Origin: Chiridota heheva
Taxonomy: Eukaryota; Echinodermata; Holothuroidea; Apodida; Chiridotidae
Assembly: GCA_020152595.1 (NCBI GenBank)
Contig: JAIGNY010001849.1
Span: forward strand, 57,501 to 121,500
Length of the DNA stretch: 64,000 nt
Reading direction: 5' to 3'
Shown: piece by piece, positions 30,680-42,069 of the stretch
Layout of the letters: the number at the start of each line of letters is the position of its first letter
Position numbering within the stretch: position 1 is the stretch's first letter
Translations under genes and position numbers: made by a program
The notes under the pieces: generated by a model
The model's database searches: none
Seen by the model: the letters and a program-made list of their open reading frames with translations, nothing else
What the model was told of the DNA's origin: nothing

Positions 30680-31753
30680 CCCTTACTCTACCACGCGGCG
30701 ATACTATCGCCGTTTTCAAACCACTTTAAAAAAAAAAAAAATCGGGACTTTACCACAGTCCTATAGGAGTAATCTTGATATCATTTTAAAGAACTCTACT
30801 ATTTCTTTTACAAAATGAAACTTTTTCATAGGGGTCATATTACATAATTTTTAGAAAAAGTACATCGCAAAAGGGTAAAACTCAAAAATTGCTAAACAAT
30901 TTACATTTTTTTTGTTCTTTCTCTTTTAAATTTTACAATAACTTCAAGATCACATTTTTGCTTGAAAATCAAACACGCAAGTCCTAAGACATGATAGTAT
31001 TGTTTTCTGGTATAATTTTTATAATCCCTACATGCAATCTTTTGTTTAAGAGAAATTTCTTCAAAATTTCATGAATTTCTGCCATTTTTGACCCGTTTTT
31101 TCCCAAAAAATCGTGTACTTAAACTGTACATCATACATGCTTCGTTGAACCGCCGTTCGAAAGCGCTTGAAATTTCATTTCCTTTCATTTGATATATAAA
31201 TAAAGGCATACCCCCTCTATTTAGAACCTGTCCTTTAAGAAATATATTACACCTCTTCAATTTGAACGACTACTTGGTGCAGAGGGAATGTACGCGGCTA
31301 GCATGCGAGTGCTCCGGGTTCGAGTCTCACTGTGACCACTGCATAATTATTTTTCTGCTGCAGCTTTCAGAGGTCGTTTGACTTTTATCATTTTTGATGT
31401 GTTTTTATCTTTCCTTTCTTTCTGAAAATTATAGATTAGTATCATTGGAAAGGAAATTTCAAAAAGAATCTAAATATGTAACACAAATCTCTGTTTTCAA
31501 TACTGACATGCAGTTATACTTTTGCAAAGATTGACCATTTGTTGACCAAATATAGCCAAAAATTGCTTAATTTACATAATTTTGTCTAATATTTCCTGAA
31601 TTGGTTTTAATTACTCAAGAGATAAATATCTGAGCATTTATTCCAACCAAACTTGTAACGAAAGAAAATAAAAGGAAAGTTGTCAAAAATGCATATGAAA
31701 AAAAAGTTACGAAAATTGGGGTCGCTTTTTTTAAAGCCCTGGTAGAGTAAGGG
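30680..31753. mobile_element. piggyBac-like nonautonomous element (TTAA)
   Basis: TTAA flanks both ends (30676-30679 and 31754-31757). Terminal inverted repeats are 14 bp and perfect: CCCTTACTCTACCA on the left, its reverse complement on the right. TTAA target sites and CCC-type ends are the piggyBac signature. A near-terminal perfect palindrome, GGCGATA-C-TATCGCC, sits at 30697-30711. No transposase is encoded in 1,074 bp; short frames carry no DDD motif. A tRNA-like segment lies within. Confidence 0.8.
31270..31335 (+). other. tRNA-like segment with A- and B-box-like words
   Basis: TGGTGCAGAGGG near 31276 fits the RNA polymerase III A box, and GGTTCGAGTCT near 31317 fits the B box but for the last base. 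Stems do not form a full cloverleaf, so this is a degenerate tRNA or SINE head, not a tRNA gene. Confidence 0.4.
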
Positions 31754-32299
31754 TTAATATACGGAAATATCTTCAATTTAACTATGTTTTTACTTGTCTT
31801 ATAACTATGTACAGTAAAGTTTATCTTGTGTTTTACCATTGCCCGTAATGATTGTTTATAATTGACGCTGACAACTGCCGTAGGCACTAAAGTCAAATTT
31901 TATTATTCAATATGGCTTTGCACTAAAATAATGAGTTGATGTTGATTTCCTTATTCCTACCACTTTGTGATGATGAATGGATTGTGAAAAAAATGGTTCT
32001 AAAAATTTGACAGCTCGTAATGAATTTGTCTAATTGATTAGGATGTTTTGCAGTTTTGACTCAAGAAATTGAAAAAAAAATTTAGAATTTATTTACTGAA
32101 TGAACATGTGCTGTTATACAAAAAAATAATCTTATTAAGGTGGGGAAATAATTCAAGTTAAGAATAAATGATAAAGATCAGATTTAATTATAATTCAATT
32201 TAAGACAGAAAATAAGATGAAAAAACCCCAGAGACATTTAGATTGAATAATAGCAGGGTAATGAATGCTCGATTATGACAGAATAATTACTCTCTCTCT

Positions 32300-32840
32300 C
32301 TCTCTCTCTCTCTCTAGGTGCCGAGTCTGGAACAGACATTGGCGATCATGGCCCTCCAGTCACTTCTCTTTAAAGCTAAATGCATAAACTTATTGTTACT
32401 TATGCTATTGTTGGTTGCTCAGTTGTTTAAGCTTTAAACATATTTAACTCGCTGCCTTCCTCTGCTTCTTTTGCCCTCAATTTTTTCCACATACTGCAAG
32501 CTGTTCTAACCCTCCCTCCCGATATACATGCCTAAAAATTCCATCTGATGGCATTGAGTAGGGAGGGACCTGTCCATGCCTAAAGCTATCAGGACATCAT
32601 CATTTGTTTCCCTCTCTGTTCAAGATATTTTCAACATTCTCTTAATGAACCACATTTCCGTAGCTTCTAATCTTTCCTTTGATGCCACTGGTAATTGTCC
32701 AGCATTCACAGAGACCGTACATATGCCTTCAATTGACACCGACTACTCACACTGTACATTAAGATCTGTTCATAGCCATCCAGGTCTTAATTTATTCTCA
32801 CAATTTTTCTTCATGAATAAATTTCCCCTTTATGCCTGAG
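32300..32840 (-). mobile_element. LINE 3' end, frameshifted
   Basis: Minus-strand reading gives CECWTI, RLEATEMWFIKRMLKIS, LPTQCHQMEFLGM, KIEGKRSRGRQR and finally DWRAMIANVCSRLGT at about 32305-32350. This is the post-RT tail common to many animal LINE polyproteins (endonuclease-reverse transcriptase type). Stops and shifts are frequent. A (TC)n run of about 27 bp follows at 32291. A shorter copy of the last part lies at 50645-50735. Confidence 0.72.
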
Positions 32841-33597
32841 GTTCAAGTGTCCCAAATTATATTTCTATGACAAAAATGTAATGGCATAATGACCATTTAT
32901 AATTAAGAGGATTATGTAGCCATTCACAGTATAAAGATAAACAGAGGCAGACCACCCTACTCTGTTGATAGAAATTGATTTTGTACACTTCAAATTACAT
33001 GAGTAGTATATTACATTACCCTCAATATGATGCTTTTATCAAATTGCTTTTTAGTAATTTAGTTCTCTCTCTCTGATATGTTTATTTTGTTCATGACCTC
33101 TTTTGAAGTAAAATACCCTCAAACTATTTTTTTTGGAATTAACGCTTGCCTGGGGGAGCCTGAATTGCTTTTTGTTCTGAATGATTAGTCATCGGTCTCA
33201 GTTCATTGTGTTTTCAAAGTACCTGGATGTTTATTACCAGGGTATAAGAATAATTACATAAGCAGTTTACCCTCTAAAATGGAAAGAAACAAGAATTAAA
33301 TCGATGTGTATACAAAATTGGCAACCAGTATCTACATTGTTATTGTTGTAGGAGAGTATATTTAGATGTAATTCTTTATGGAAAAGAGATGTCTTTTTAT
33401 TGAAGACGTTGTTAACGTTTTTTTTAAACAGCATAATGAGATGCATTGCTACAGTAAGTGATTTCTGCCGAAAAATGGTTATGAGTAATTCTTATGGTTG
33501 AAATCAAAGCAATCTGATATAAAGGTTTTAAATCTTTCTCAGATGATTTTGTAGAAGACGGAATCGTCAGAAGGTATATTGCTTGACTAGTCACCAT
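32841..33597. other. No gene seen
   Basis: AT-rich non-coding sequence without repeats I could identify. Confidence 0.35.
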
Positions 33598-33830
33598 TAA
33601 ATCTGACACATTCTGGTGATGTCACTACCACCATAGTGGTTATTGCTTGACTTGTCATCGGTAAATCTGATACATTCTGGTGATGTCACTACCACCATAG
33701 TGGTTATTGCTTGACTTGTCATCGGTAAATCTGATACATTCTGGTGATGTCACTACCACCATAGTGGTTATTGCTTGACTTGTCATCGGTAAATCTGATA
33801 CATGTACATTCTGGCGGTGTCACTACCATA
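33598..33830. repeat. 64-bp tandem repeat, about 3.6 copies
   Basis: Units share TAAATCTGATACATTCTGG, GATGTCACTACCACCATAGT and GCTTGACTTGTCATCGG. The last copy is diverged. Confidence 0.9.
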
Positions 33831-34073
33831 GTGGTTGTTGATTGGCTTGTATAATTATATCGACCAATTAGAAACATTGGATTGTAGTTTGTAATTATCT
33901 TGAACTTAACATGATAAATGGCCTTGCAACTAGTTCATTGAAGTTCTGGGAGTATTTCTACTACAAAGCAGTTTAGCCCAAAGGTAATTAAATGGAGGTT
34001 TCCAGTGACAGCACTTTCTTGCAGAAGTCCTTCCATATTGTATTATTCATCTTTCTTTTCTTCTTTCTTTCAG

Positions 34074-34130
34074 ATTAAACCGCTGGTGCCGCTGGTGAGG
34101 ATTTTGATGTTGTGTCCAGCTGATAAAAAG
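34074..34130 (+). other. Candidate small host exon
   Basis: A pyrimidine tract ending TTTCTTTCAG is followed by 57 bases that read IKPLVPLVRILMLCPADKK and end at AAG before GTAGAA. A stronger donor, CTG then GTGAGG, lies inside at 34095. With that donor and the phase left by the candidate exon at 19979, the reading would continue LNRWCRW. Local composition is less AT-rich than the flanks. No family recognised, so this stays weak. Confidence 0.25.
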
Positions 34131-35390
34131 GTAGAACAAATAGTTTCAAGTTTTATCATATTCTTTATGTTACGTACAATGACTAACAATTAGACTGTGG
34201 GCCGAAGGTCTCTTTTATTTTGCACTTTCGTAGTCCACCTCTTGGGGCAACACAAAAATTACATCAATTTGTGGGGAATAACTTGCTTATTGCTAAACTA
34301 AAAAGTTCTATCAAATTTTCTTGCACGTTAAGGAGTAATTAAGAAAAACATGTTAATTGGATGTAAAGGGTTCCCTCTACTATAAAAAATGGTTTTTTGT
34401 GGCCATTTAGATGCCCAAGACTGCTGCCAATTCACTGTTTTTGTGACTTAGGCCACAGGACAAAGTTATGGCACTAATTTAAATGCAATTATAGAGTTCC
34501 ATCAAATTACAGTACTTTTTTCTTTGAAATGGCACAAATATAAGTCTCTGAATATAGAAAGGAAGAATATCATTACGGTCACTGGGAATAATACGTATTT
34601 TACAGCCCTGGTCTTACTCCTGTTTAATCTGTTGAATATAGAAACCTGAGTGGCTGCCTATTGTTGTTGATAAGGAATACAAATCCACTGATTAAAACGA
34701 GAAAAATCAGGATTTTCGAAGACTTTAAACAGTATGTTAAAGTTGTAGGAATTTACAGTTATTTGTCTTTTCCTGATTTTGGTTGCCTCTTCAGGCAATT
34801 TTATGCTGTGGGTAATCTGTGTATTACTGTAACTTTAGTAATTGTAGTGATAAGTTTTGCTTCTTTTCCTGAATGTACCATTCATCCTCTTCATATACCT
34901 CTCTGTGCAAGAAGTGACGAGTTCCAGGAATAAATAACATCACTCGTTTTCCTTTCAAATTTAATGGACTGACCTATGCCATTATGAAGCTTACAACTTT
35001 GTGGAAGCAAGATTGAGGAGAGAATACTGTTTGAGTTTTGGCAAAGCCAGTCGTAGTTGTATTATTATATGGCAGTGCACGAACTTAATGAACATAAAAC
35101 AAGTGTATAATTTGTTATAAAATGTGTGTTGTGCCTTTTGTGTAACAAATGTTCAGACGATTCAGATCTGAATGAGAAATTTATATTTTCGTTATATTAT
35201 TTGATAGACGTTGGTTTGTATTTGTTTACTACTAAACAGTGGCTTCCAATAAATCCCTGTGTATGTTATCTCATGAATTGGAGCCATTCTAGCTAGTTTG
35301 ATTACAGGTATCAATTTCACACAAAAGACAAAGAACCTTTGGGGGTATTTTTGTAAATGTTTATGTTTGGTGAGCATACGAACCATAATG
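34131..35390. other. No gene seen
   Basis: AT-rich sequence with short frames on both strands, none recognisable. Confidence 0.35.
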
Positions 35391-35396
35391 CGAACT

Positions 35397-35640
35397 CATG
35401 TTATGGCAACTTTGGCTGGCTTGTCCAGCCGGCTGGCTAACTGTCTGGCTGGCCATCTGTCCAGCCAGCTGGCCATCTGGTTGTCCACAGTTTTTCTGAG
35501 ATTTCCTCAGAAATGTTAAAGTTTTTGAGAATTCCTCAGAAATGTTAAAGTTTCTTTAGAGTTCCTCAGAAAAAGTTACAACTTTCTTTAGATATCCTTA
35601 TGGAAGGTTAGAATTTCATCACAAAATGTTAAAGTTTTTC
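35397..35640. repeat. CTGG/CCAG palindromic patch and 30-bp repeat
   Basis: 35405-35480 has repeated GGCTGG, CCAGCC and GGCTGGCCATCTG words in both orientations. After it, TTCCTCAGAAATGTTAAAGT recurs in about five increasingly diverged units to 35640. Confidence 0.6.
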
Positions 35641-35823
35641 AGACACCTAAGACAGACTGAAGACTAGTTTCTTTAAAAAGTCTACAAAACATTTGTAATA
35701 TCTTTAGCAGATATCTGTAAAATGATATAATTTTCTAATATTCTTCAGAGATCCTCAAGCGTCGCTCTCTTAGCACTGGAGATTAAAATCCTTAACATGC
35801 AAAATATTTGGACACCAACAGTT

Positions 35824-36155
35824 GTATCAGGCATGATTATTAAACTCTGCCTTTAATATTGTGGTCATTTGCATAAAGTTACTACAGTTTATAAACTGAC
35901 CAGACTTTTTTTATTTAGTATGCTCAGTCAGGGAGTGTGACAGGATGTGGCAGCATATGGACTTAGGGAGGGATGCCATGTGGGACATGGATAGGGGCCA
36001 TGCGGGACATCTGATATGATATATGTGGTATACACCAAGGGCTATATCAGGCATAATTATTTGATTCCGCCTTTTTTTCTTATTCAACAAGCCATTTGCA
36101 TATAAGTTATTATATAAACTGACACTTTCATACATACTGTAGTATGCTCAATCAA
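35824..36155. repeat. Diverged direct repeat around a short minisatellite
   Basis: TATCAGGCATGATTATT...CATTTGCATA...AGTATGCTCA (35826-35930) recurs at 36046-36155. Between them (35940-36012) lies a short patch of the GATGCCATGTGGGACATGG minisatellite seen at 38, 40 and 58 kb. Confidence 0.6.
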
Positions 36156-38095
36156 CCTGAGCATTAATGACATCGGGAATGACCTTGGCCCCAGCATCAA
36201 ACGTACCCTCTACGTGGATGACTTCACCATCTTCTACTCCTCCCCTAGCTTTCCTATTGTTGAAAATAGGCTTCAAACCAGCCTCAATCAGCTGCAAGTC
36301 TGGAGCAACAATAACGGTTTTAGATTCTCCAAAGACAAGACAGTCTGCATGCACTTTTGCCATTTCAACAACCTCCACCCCAACCCGAACTTTGTGCTCA
36401 ATGGGAATCGCATCCCTAAAGTTGAAAACACAAAGTTCCTTGGTCTAACTCTAGACCCCAAGCTCACCTACAAGCCACACATCACCAACCTGAAACTAAA
36501 ATGCAATAGCTCCTCAACATCCTCCGACTGCTCTCCAACACTACTTGGGGAGCGAACCGCTATGCTCTCCTCAAAATTTTCAGGCTCACCATTCGTGCAA
36601 GCTTGACTATGGCAATATTGTTTACTGTGTCGCTCACAACTCATACCTCAACCACATTAACACCATCCAAAATGAAGCCCTCAGGCTTTGTCTAGGAGCC
36701 TACAGGACCTCCCCAATCACTAGCCTTCATGTTGAAGCCAACGAACCCCCTTTCTACTTAGATGTAAAAAGCTTAGCCTCTCCTATGCTTTTAGAGTCCT
36801 CACCAACACCCAGAACCCTGTTTACAACCTCATTAGGTACCCCAATTTCTCCTCCCTCTTTGATAGGACTAAAACCCTATCGCCCCCTTCAGCTTACGTG
36901 ATTAAATCAGACCTCTTTCAACTTGGCATCAACCCCGCCACTCTCGGCACCTATTCCTGGCCCACTTTTCCGCCTTGGGCCACCCCTTCCTTCTGTCCAC
37001 CTAGACCTCTCCACTTATAACAAATCTCAAACTCACCTAATCTCTTCATCAATCTCCACAACCAAATCAAAGACCAACTCTCAAATTACACCTCCATCTA
37101 TACTGATGGCTCCAAGGAAGGCAACAAGACAGCTGCTGCTGCCATCATCCAAGACATCACCCTCAGTAGCAGACTTCCTGACCACTCATCCATCTTTTCA
37201 GCCGAGGCTAAGGCCATTCTCCTCGCCCTCAACTTTATTGAGTACTCTCCTCTTAGTCACTTTGCCATTTTCTCTGACTCAAAGGCTGTTCTTACTTCAT
37301 TACTCAATCTTAAATGGGATAACCTCACCTGCCACCTCCTCCTCCGAAACTCTTTTCTCCCACCCTCTGCAGGAAAAGTGTTCTTTTCTTCTGGATACCC
37401 AGCCATGTTGGCATCCCTGGCAATGACAGGGCTGATACAGCCGCTAAGCTTGCCCTTAACCTCCTCCCTTCCCCTTTTCCCAAAACCCTCTCTGACATCA
37501 AACCGCTTATCGCTTCTCTTGTTCGTGACCGCTGGCAAACCTTATGGAACTTCCAAATTGATAACAAACTCCATGTTATCCAGCCCACAATCCCGATCAA
37601 ATCCACCATCAACAACCTTTCTCATATCGACAACGTTCATATTACCCGTCTTAGAATTGGTCACACCCACCTCACTCACTCCCACCTCCTTATTGGTTCC
37701 CCAACCCTCTGTAACAATTGCCACTGCTTCCTTACAATCCAACACGTTCTCCTTGCTTGCCCCCTGTACAACCTTCCCAGAGCTTCTCTCGCTCCCCACA
37801 ACTCAATTGCTGAGTTCTTCCAAAAATCCTCCAGATAAAATAGTCTCCTTCCTTCAGCATGCATCACTCTACAACCATATTTAATCCTCCTCTTCCACCC
37901 CCTCTACTCTGTTTTTAGTTTTACCCATGCACCTCCTCTCTCGATCACAGCTTTCTGGCTTTTGTTCTTGAATTTCTCTCATTCTTCCCCTGGTCTCTTT
38001 CCTTACTACCTCTAAAATGTTCTGACCTCTCAGGCACAATTTGACCTTCGTTGTCGTGGTGCCGTTAAGACCTCATCAAACAAACAAACAGGGAC
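36156..38095 (+). mobile_element. 5'-truncated LINE with RT and RNase H domains
   Basis: The copy starts inside the reverse transcriptase: SINDIGNDLGP, then TLYVDDFTIFYSS with the catalytic DD intact, FSKDKTVCMHF and KFLGLTLDPKLTYKPHI. RNase H follows: YTDGSKEGNKTAAAA, FSAEAKAILLAL, FAIFSDSKAVLTS and, in a shifted frame, FFWIPSHVGIPGNDRADTAA, so its four acidic positions are readable. Then QHVLLACPLYNLPR near 37740. The 3' region ends GTGCCGTTAAGACCTCATC and (CAAA)n at about 38095. Several frameshifts. The RT plus RNase H layout suggests the Jockey/I superfamily; the exact clade is unsure. Confidence 0.85.
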
Positions 38096-38107
38096 TGTAA
38101 TACAGTA

Positions 38108-40375
38108 GCTAGGATGAAACTTCTTATGGAGCCTATGGGACATGGGGTGGGATGCCATGTGGGACATGGGGTGGGATGCCATGTGGAACAGGGTGGATTG
38201 CGATGTAGGATATATGGTGCAATGCCATGCAGGACATAGAGTGGAATTCCATGGGACGGGATGTCATGTGGGACGAGGGATGTCATGTGGGACATGGGGT
38301 GGGATGCCATGTGGAACATGGGGTGGGATGCCACGAGTAACACAGAGTGTGAAATAGGTTGGGATGCCATGTGTGACATAGGGTAGGAGGCTATGTGGGA
38401 CACAGGGTAGGAGGCCATGGGGACATGGGATGTGATGCTATGTGGGACATAAATAAGCTTGGGTGATATTTCAATATTATTCGATATTAACCCATATCGA
38501 TATGGTCGATATTGAGATCAAGGGTCATATCGATATATCGATATGATGTTTTCCACCGATATTGTACTATACATAAACTAATAATGAAGTTAACATGACA
38601 ACCTAACATGCACCACTAAACAGCTACAAAAAGTTTTCAATTTGTAATAATATCAAACTTGCAGGCAGTCAATAATGTTAAGATTAAGTATTCAATATAT
38701 TACCTAAAATTATGTTCTACAGGCAGGAAATTCTTGATTCCAGACATACACTACTGTATTCAATGTACAGGCCTCTTTGGACATTGCACAATAATATAAG
38801 TTAATTTTCATGATTTGTGATGGTTGAGCAGTTGCAATCAATAAGATTTTAAATCCTTAAACAGTGCATCTAAATTTCTTAAAAGGAGTACTGCATCACC
38901 AAATTTATGTGGAAAGGGCCTTAATTGACACCTGAATGTAGATTTTATCCTCAAAACTAAAAGATATTATCCTGAACTTAAAGATTTCATCCTGAAAACT
39001 AAAATAAATTTCCCACTAATTTGTTCGTTCACACGCACATCACTTTTTCTGTACAGTAATCAGCACAAGTACTAACAGTGGGTGTAGGTTTCTGAGCCCA
39101 CTCGTCCGATTTTTAGTAGCAGAAGACATTTTCTATCAATATTTATTGACTTCTTTATTTGATTTTTTTATTTAATAAAGTCCAGGTCTTTAAAAAAGAG
39201 TGCAAAAATGATGCCCTTTCAGTAGGAAATTCAAAACAAGTAAGTGGGATCAAGCATTCAAAGGTAAAGTTGGCCCGTTTTTATTAATAAAAAAGCTATA
39301 TATACCAGTTCCACAAAAATAGTGAAAAAATGATATGTTCAAACATATGGAATTTCAATGTTTCTGTTATCAATTTTTTGAGAAAGAGATAATGTAAAAA
39401 ACGATTCCTTTTAGAATAATGGGTGTATTTGAATATTTATGTACATATTTCCCATTAGATTCTGTAAATTTACTTAAAAATTTGTACTTTCAATTTTTTG
39501 TGCTGGAGCAATAGTACCTGGTACAAAACAGTTATATTATTTCAATGTGACGTCTTCAAATTTGCATATCAATATTTGGAAATTATCGATATATATCTAT
39601 CGATATATCGACATTGGCTAAAGGTAAATAATGCCCGAGCTTAGACATAAAGTAGGATTTCATTGGGACATTAGGAGGGATACCATGTGGAATATATGGT
39701 AGAATCTAATATGGGACATAGGGTGGGATCTAATGTGGGACATAAGGTGGGATGTTATGTGGGACATCAGATAAAAAGCCACTGATGCGGGACACACATT
39801 GTGATGCCATGGGGAACATAGTAAGAGATGCGATGTGGGACACAGGAAGGGATGCCATGTGAGACATTGGGAGGATGTCATGTACATATGGTTGGATCAA
39901 TGTGGGACATAAATGTAGAATGGGATCCATGTGGGTCATAGGGTGGGATGCCATAAGGGACATATGGTGGATTGCCATGTGGGACATATAGTGGAATGCC
40001 ATGTGAGACATAATGTATGGTGGAATTCCATTTGGGAGATATGGTGGAATGCCATATGGGACCAGGCATGGGATGGGATGTCATGTGGAACATGGGGTAG
40101 GATGTCATTTGGCACATGGGATGGGATCCATGTGGGACATATTATGGGATGCCATGTGGGTCATAGGATGTGATGCCATTTGGGACATAAGATGTGATGC
40201 CATGTGGGACATATGGTGGAATGCCACGTGGGATGCCGCGTGGGACATGGGATGGGATTTCATGTGGGACATGGGGTAGGATGCTATGTGGGAGATATGG
40301 TGGAATGCCTTGTGGGACAAGGGATGGGATGGGATGTCATGTGGGACATGGGGTGTGATGCCATGTAGGACTAAG
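38108..40375. repeat. 24-bp GGGATGCCATGTGGGACATG minisatellite, split
   Basis: Variants of the unit fill 38108-38453 and 39652-40375. The gap is exactly a 1.19-kb hAT-like insertion. On the right, TTTTTATAGTTGG...CAATTTGCATGGGCATG...GGTATTTACC (40385-40460) matches the right flank of the array at 58 kb. Frames through the array are by-products of the repeat. Confidence 0.88.
38454..39643. mobile_element. hAT-like nonautonomous element inside the minisatellite
   Basis: GACATAAA flanks both ends (38446-38453 and 39644-39651), a perfect 8-bp target duplication. Ends are TAAGCTTGGG on the left and, reverse complemented, TAAGCTCGGG on the right, followed by similar TATTT. ATATCGATATG-type words cluster near both ends (38465-38550 and 39583-39612), as expected for subterminal transposase-binding motifs. 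No coding capacity in 1,190 bp. Confidence 0.82.
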
Positions 40376-40460
40376 TAAGAGATGCCATTTTTATAGTTGG
40401 TCTGGTCATATGATACAGGTGTCAATTTGCATGGGCATGTGAACCATAATGGTATTTACC

Positions 40461-42069
40461 ATTCTAGTTATATACTAGGCTATCATTAAATGTTTGATGT
40501 TTCTGATATCGGTATGAAAAATATAAGAATTGGATTATTAAGGAATCGTAAACAGATTTATCTGATTTTTAAGCTCTGGGTCGAAAAATGAGGGAGTCTT
40601 TTACTCAAATAACACAGGTACAAGTTGTGTCGTTAAAACATTTCTTAATAAGAAATAATTTTCATTGATTTTAATATTCGTATTAAAGGTTTTCATTACC
40701 ATCACATGGACAAAAAGTGTGTTCAAAAATTCTCCTTTGGGCCAATCGAGTTGATTCAATAATACCAGCCATTACCAGATGACCCTTCCAACAGTTCAAA
40801 GGGTTATTTGTGACAGAAAACAAAACTAATACATGCAGGCCTGTAAGCAGGAATTAAACAAAATAGGGTTCGTATAATAGGGCAACAAACCTTGAAATTC
40901 CAGTGCCCATTATAATTTTAGATTTGCACTTTCTTAACAAAAGGCAGTTTGTTTTTCGTATAATAGGGCTCAAACTTAAAATTCCCCACTTTCTCCAGTT
41001 CTCTCAGACAAATTTTATCCCACTCTCATTACGGGCCTGTAATAAATGAATACATTTTTATGCTCTTTGGTTTTAGGTAATAATATATGTCCAAAGAATA
41101 CAATTTTCCTTTTTTTAAGGTATTCTTGTAGTCGTGCACTTCTTGACTGGTGTCAATACTGTTCTGTATGTGGCATTGACTTCTCCGCTTTTAGGATCCT
41201 GTAGTCTAGCATATGAAACAGGGATTTATGACTAAATTGACATACCTATATGATGATGTGACTACCTTATTTGAAGTATAGTTTTTTTAAATTCAAATTA
41301 CAGGCCTTTAAATGGTTAAATCAGTCATTGACCCCAGTTTAGTGACTCATTAGAATTTACACACAAATTATTCATTACGTAGGGATATTTTCATAGGGTT
41401 AAAAAACTCACCAGTGCAGGGAGGGTAATCAAAAGGAATGGGGACTTCCCCAGTTGGGATATTAAAAAAGACTATGATTCATTTAATGGAATAGATAGGC
41501 TTTTGAAACAAAAATCATGAAAAGACAAATAACTACAAAAATAATGGATTCCTACAACTTCAACACATACTGTTAAAAGTTTCTCAAGTCTTAAATTTGT
41601 CTCTTTTTACCCGTGGTTGCTTATTCCTTCATCAAAATCTTATTTTATTTTTTCTTTTACAACAATAACATAGACTCAGGTTTTTATATTCAGCAGATTA
41701 AACATGACTAAGACCAAGACTGTCAAACAGTTAATCTTCCCATTGACCGTAATGATATGCTTCCTATCTATAGTCAGACTATATTGTGCCATTTGAAGGA
41801 AGAAAACTGCATTTAATTCAGTGCCATCACTTTGTACTGTATCCTATAAGTCACAAAATCAGTGACAAAATCAGTGAATTGGCAGCAGTCTTGGGCAACT
41901 AAATGGCCAAAAAAGACCCATTTTCCATAGTACATCCAATTAACATGTTTTTGTTAATTACTGCCTAACGTGCAAGAAATTTTGGTGGAACTTTTTTAGT
42001 TGAGCAATGAGCATTTTCTCCATAAGATTGATGTATTTTTTGTCTTGCCTAAAGAGGTGGACTACCAAA
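40461..42069. other. No gene; one dispersed repeat piece
   Basis: 41375-41485 (TAGGGATATTTTCATAGGGT then CTCACCAG and GGGACTTCCCC) resembles 29165-29282 inside the candidate hAT-like element. Otherwise featureless AT-rich sequence. Confidence 0.4.

Noticed and set aside
28085..31753. Transposase genes within the hAT-like and piggyBac-like elements
   Set aside because: Only short frames with no catalytic motifs; all such elements here look nonautonomous.
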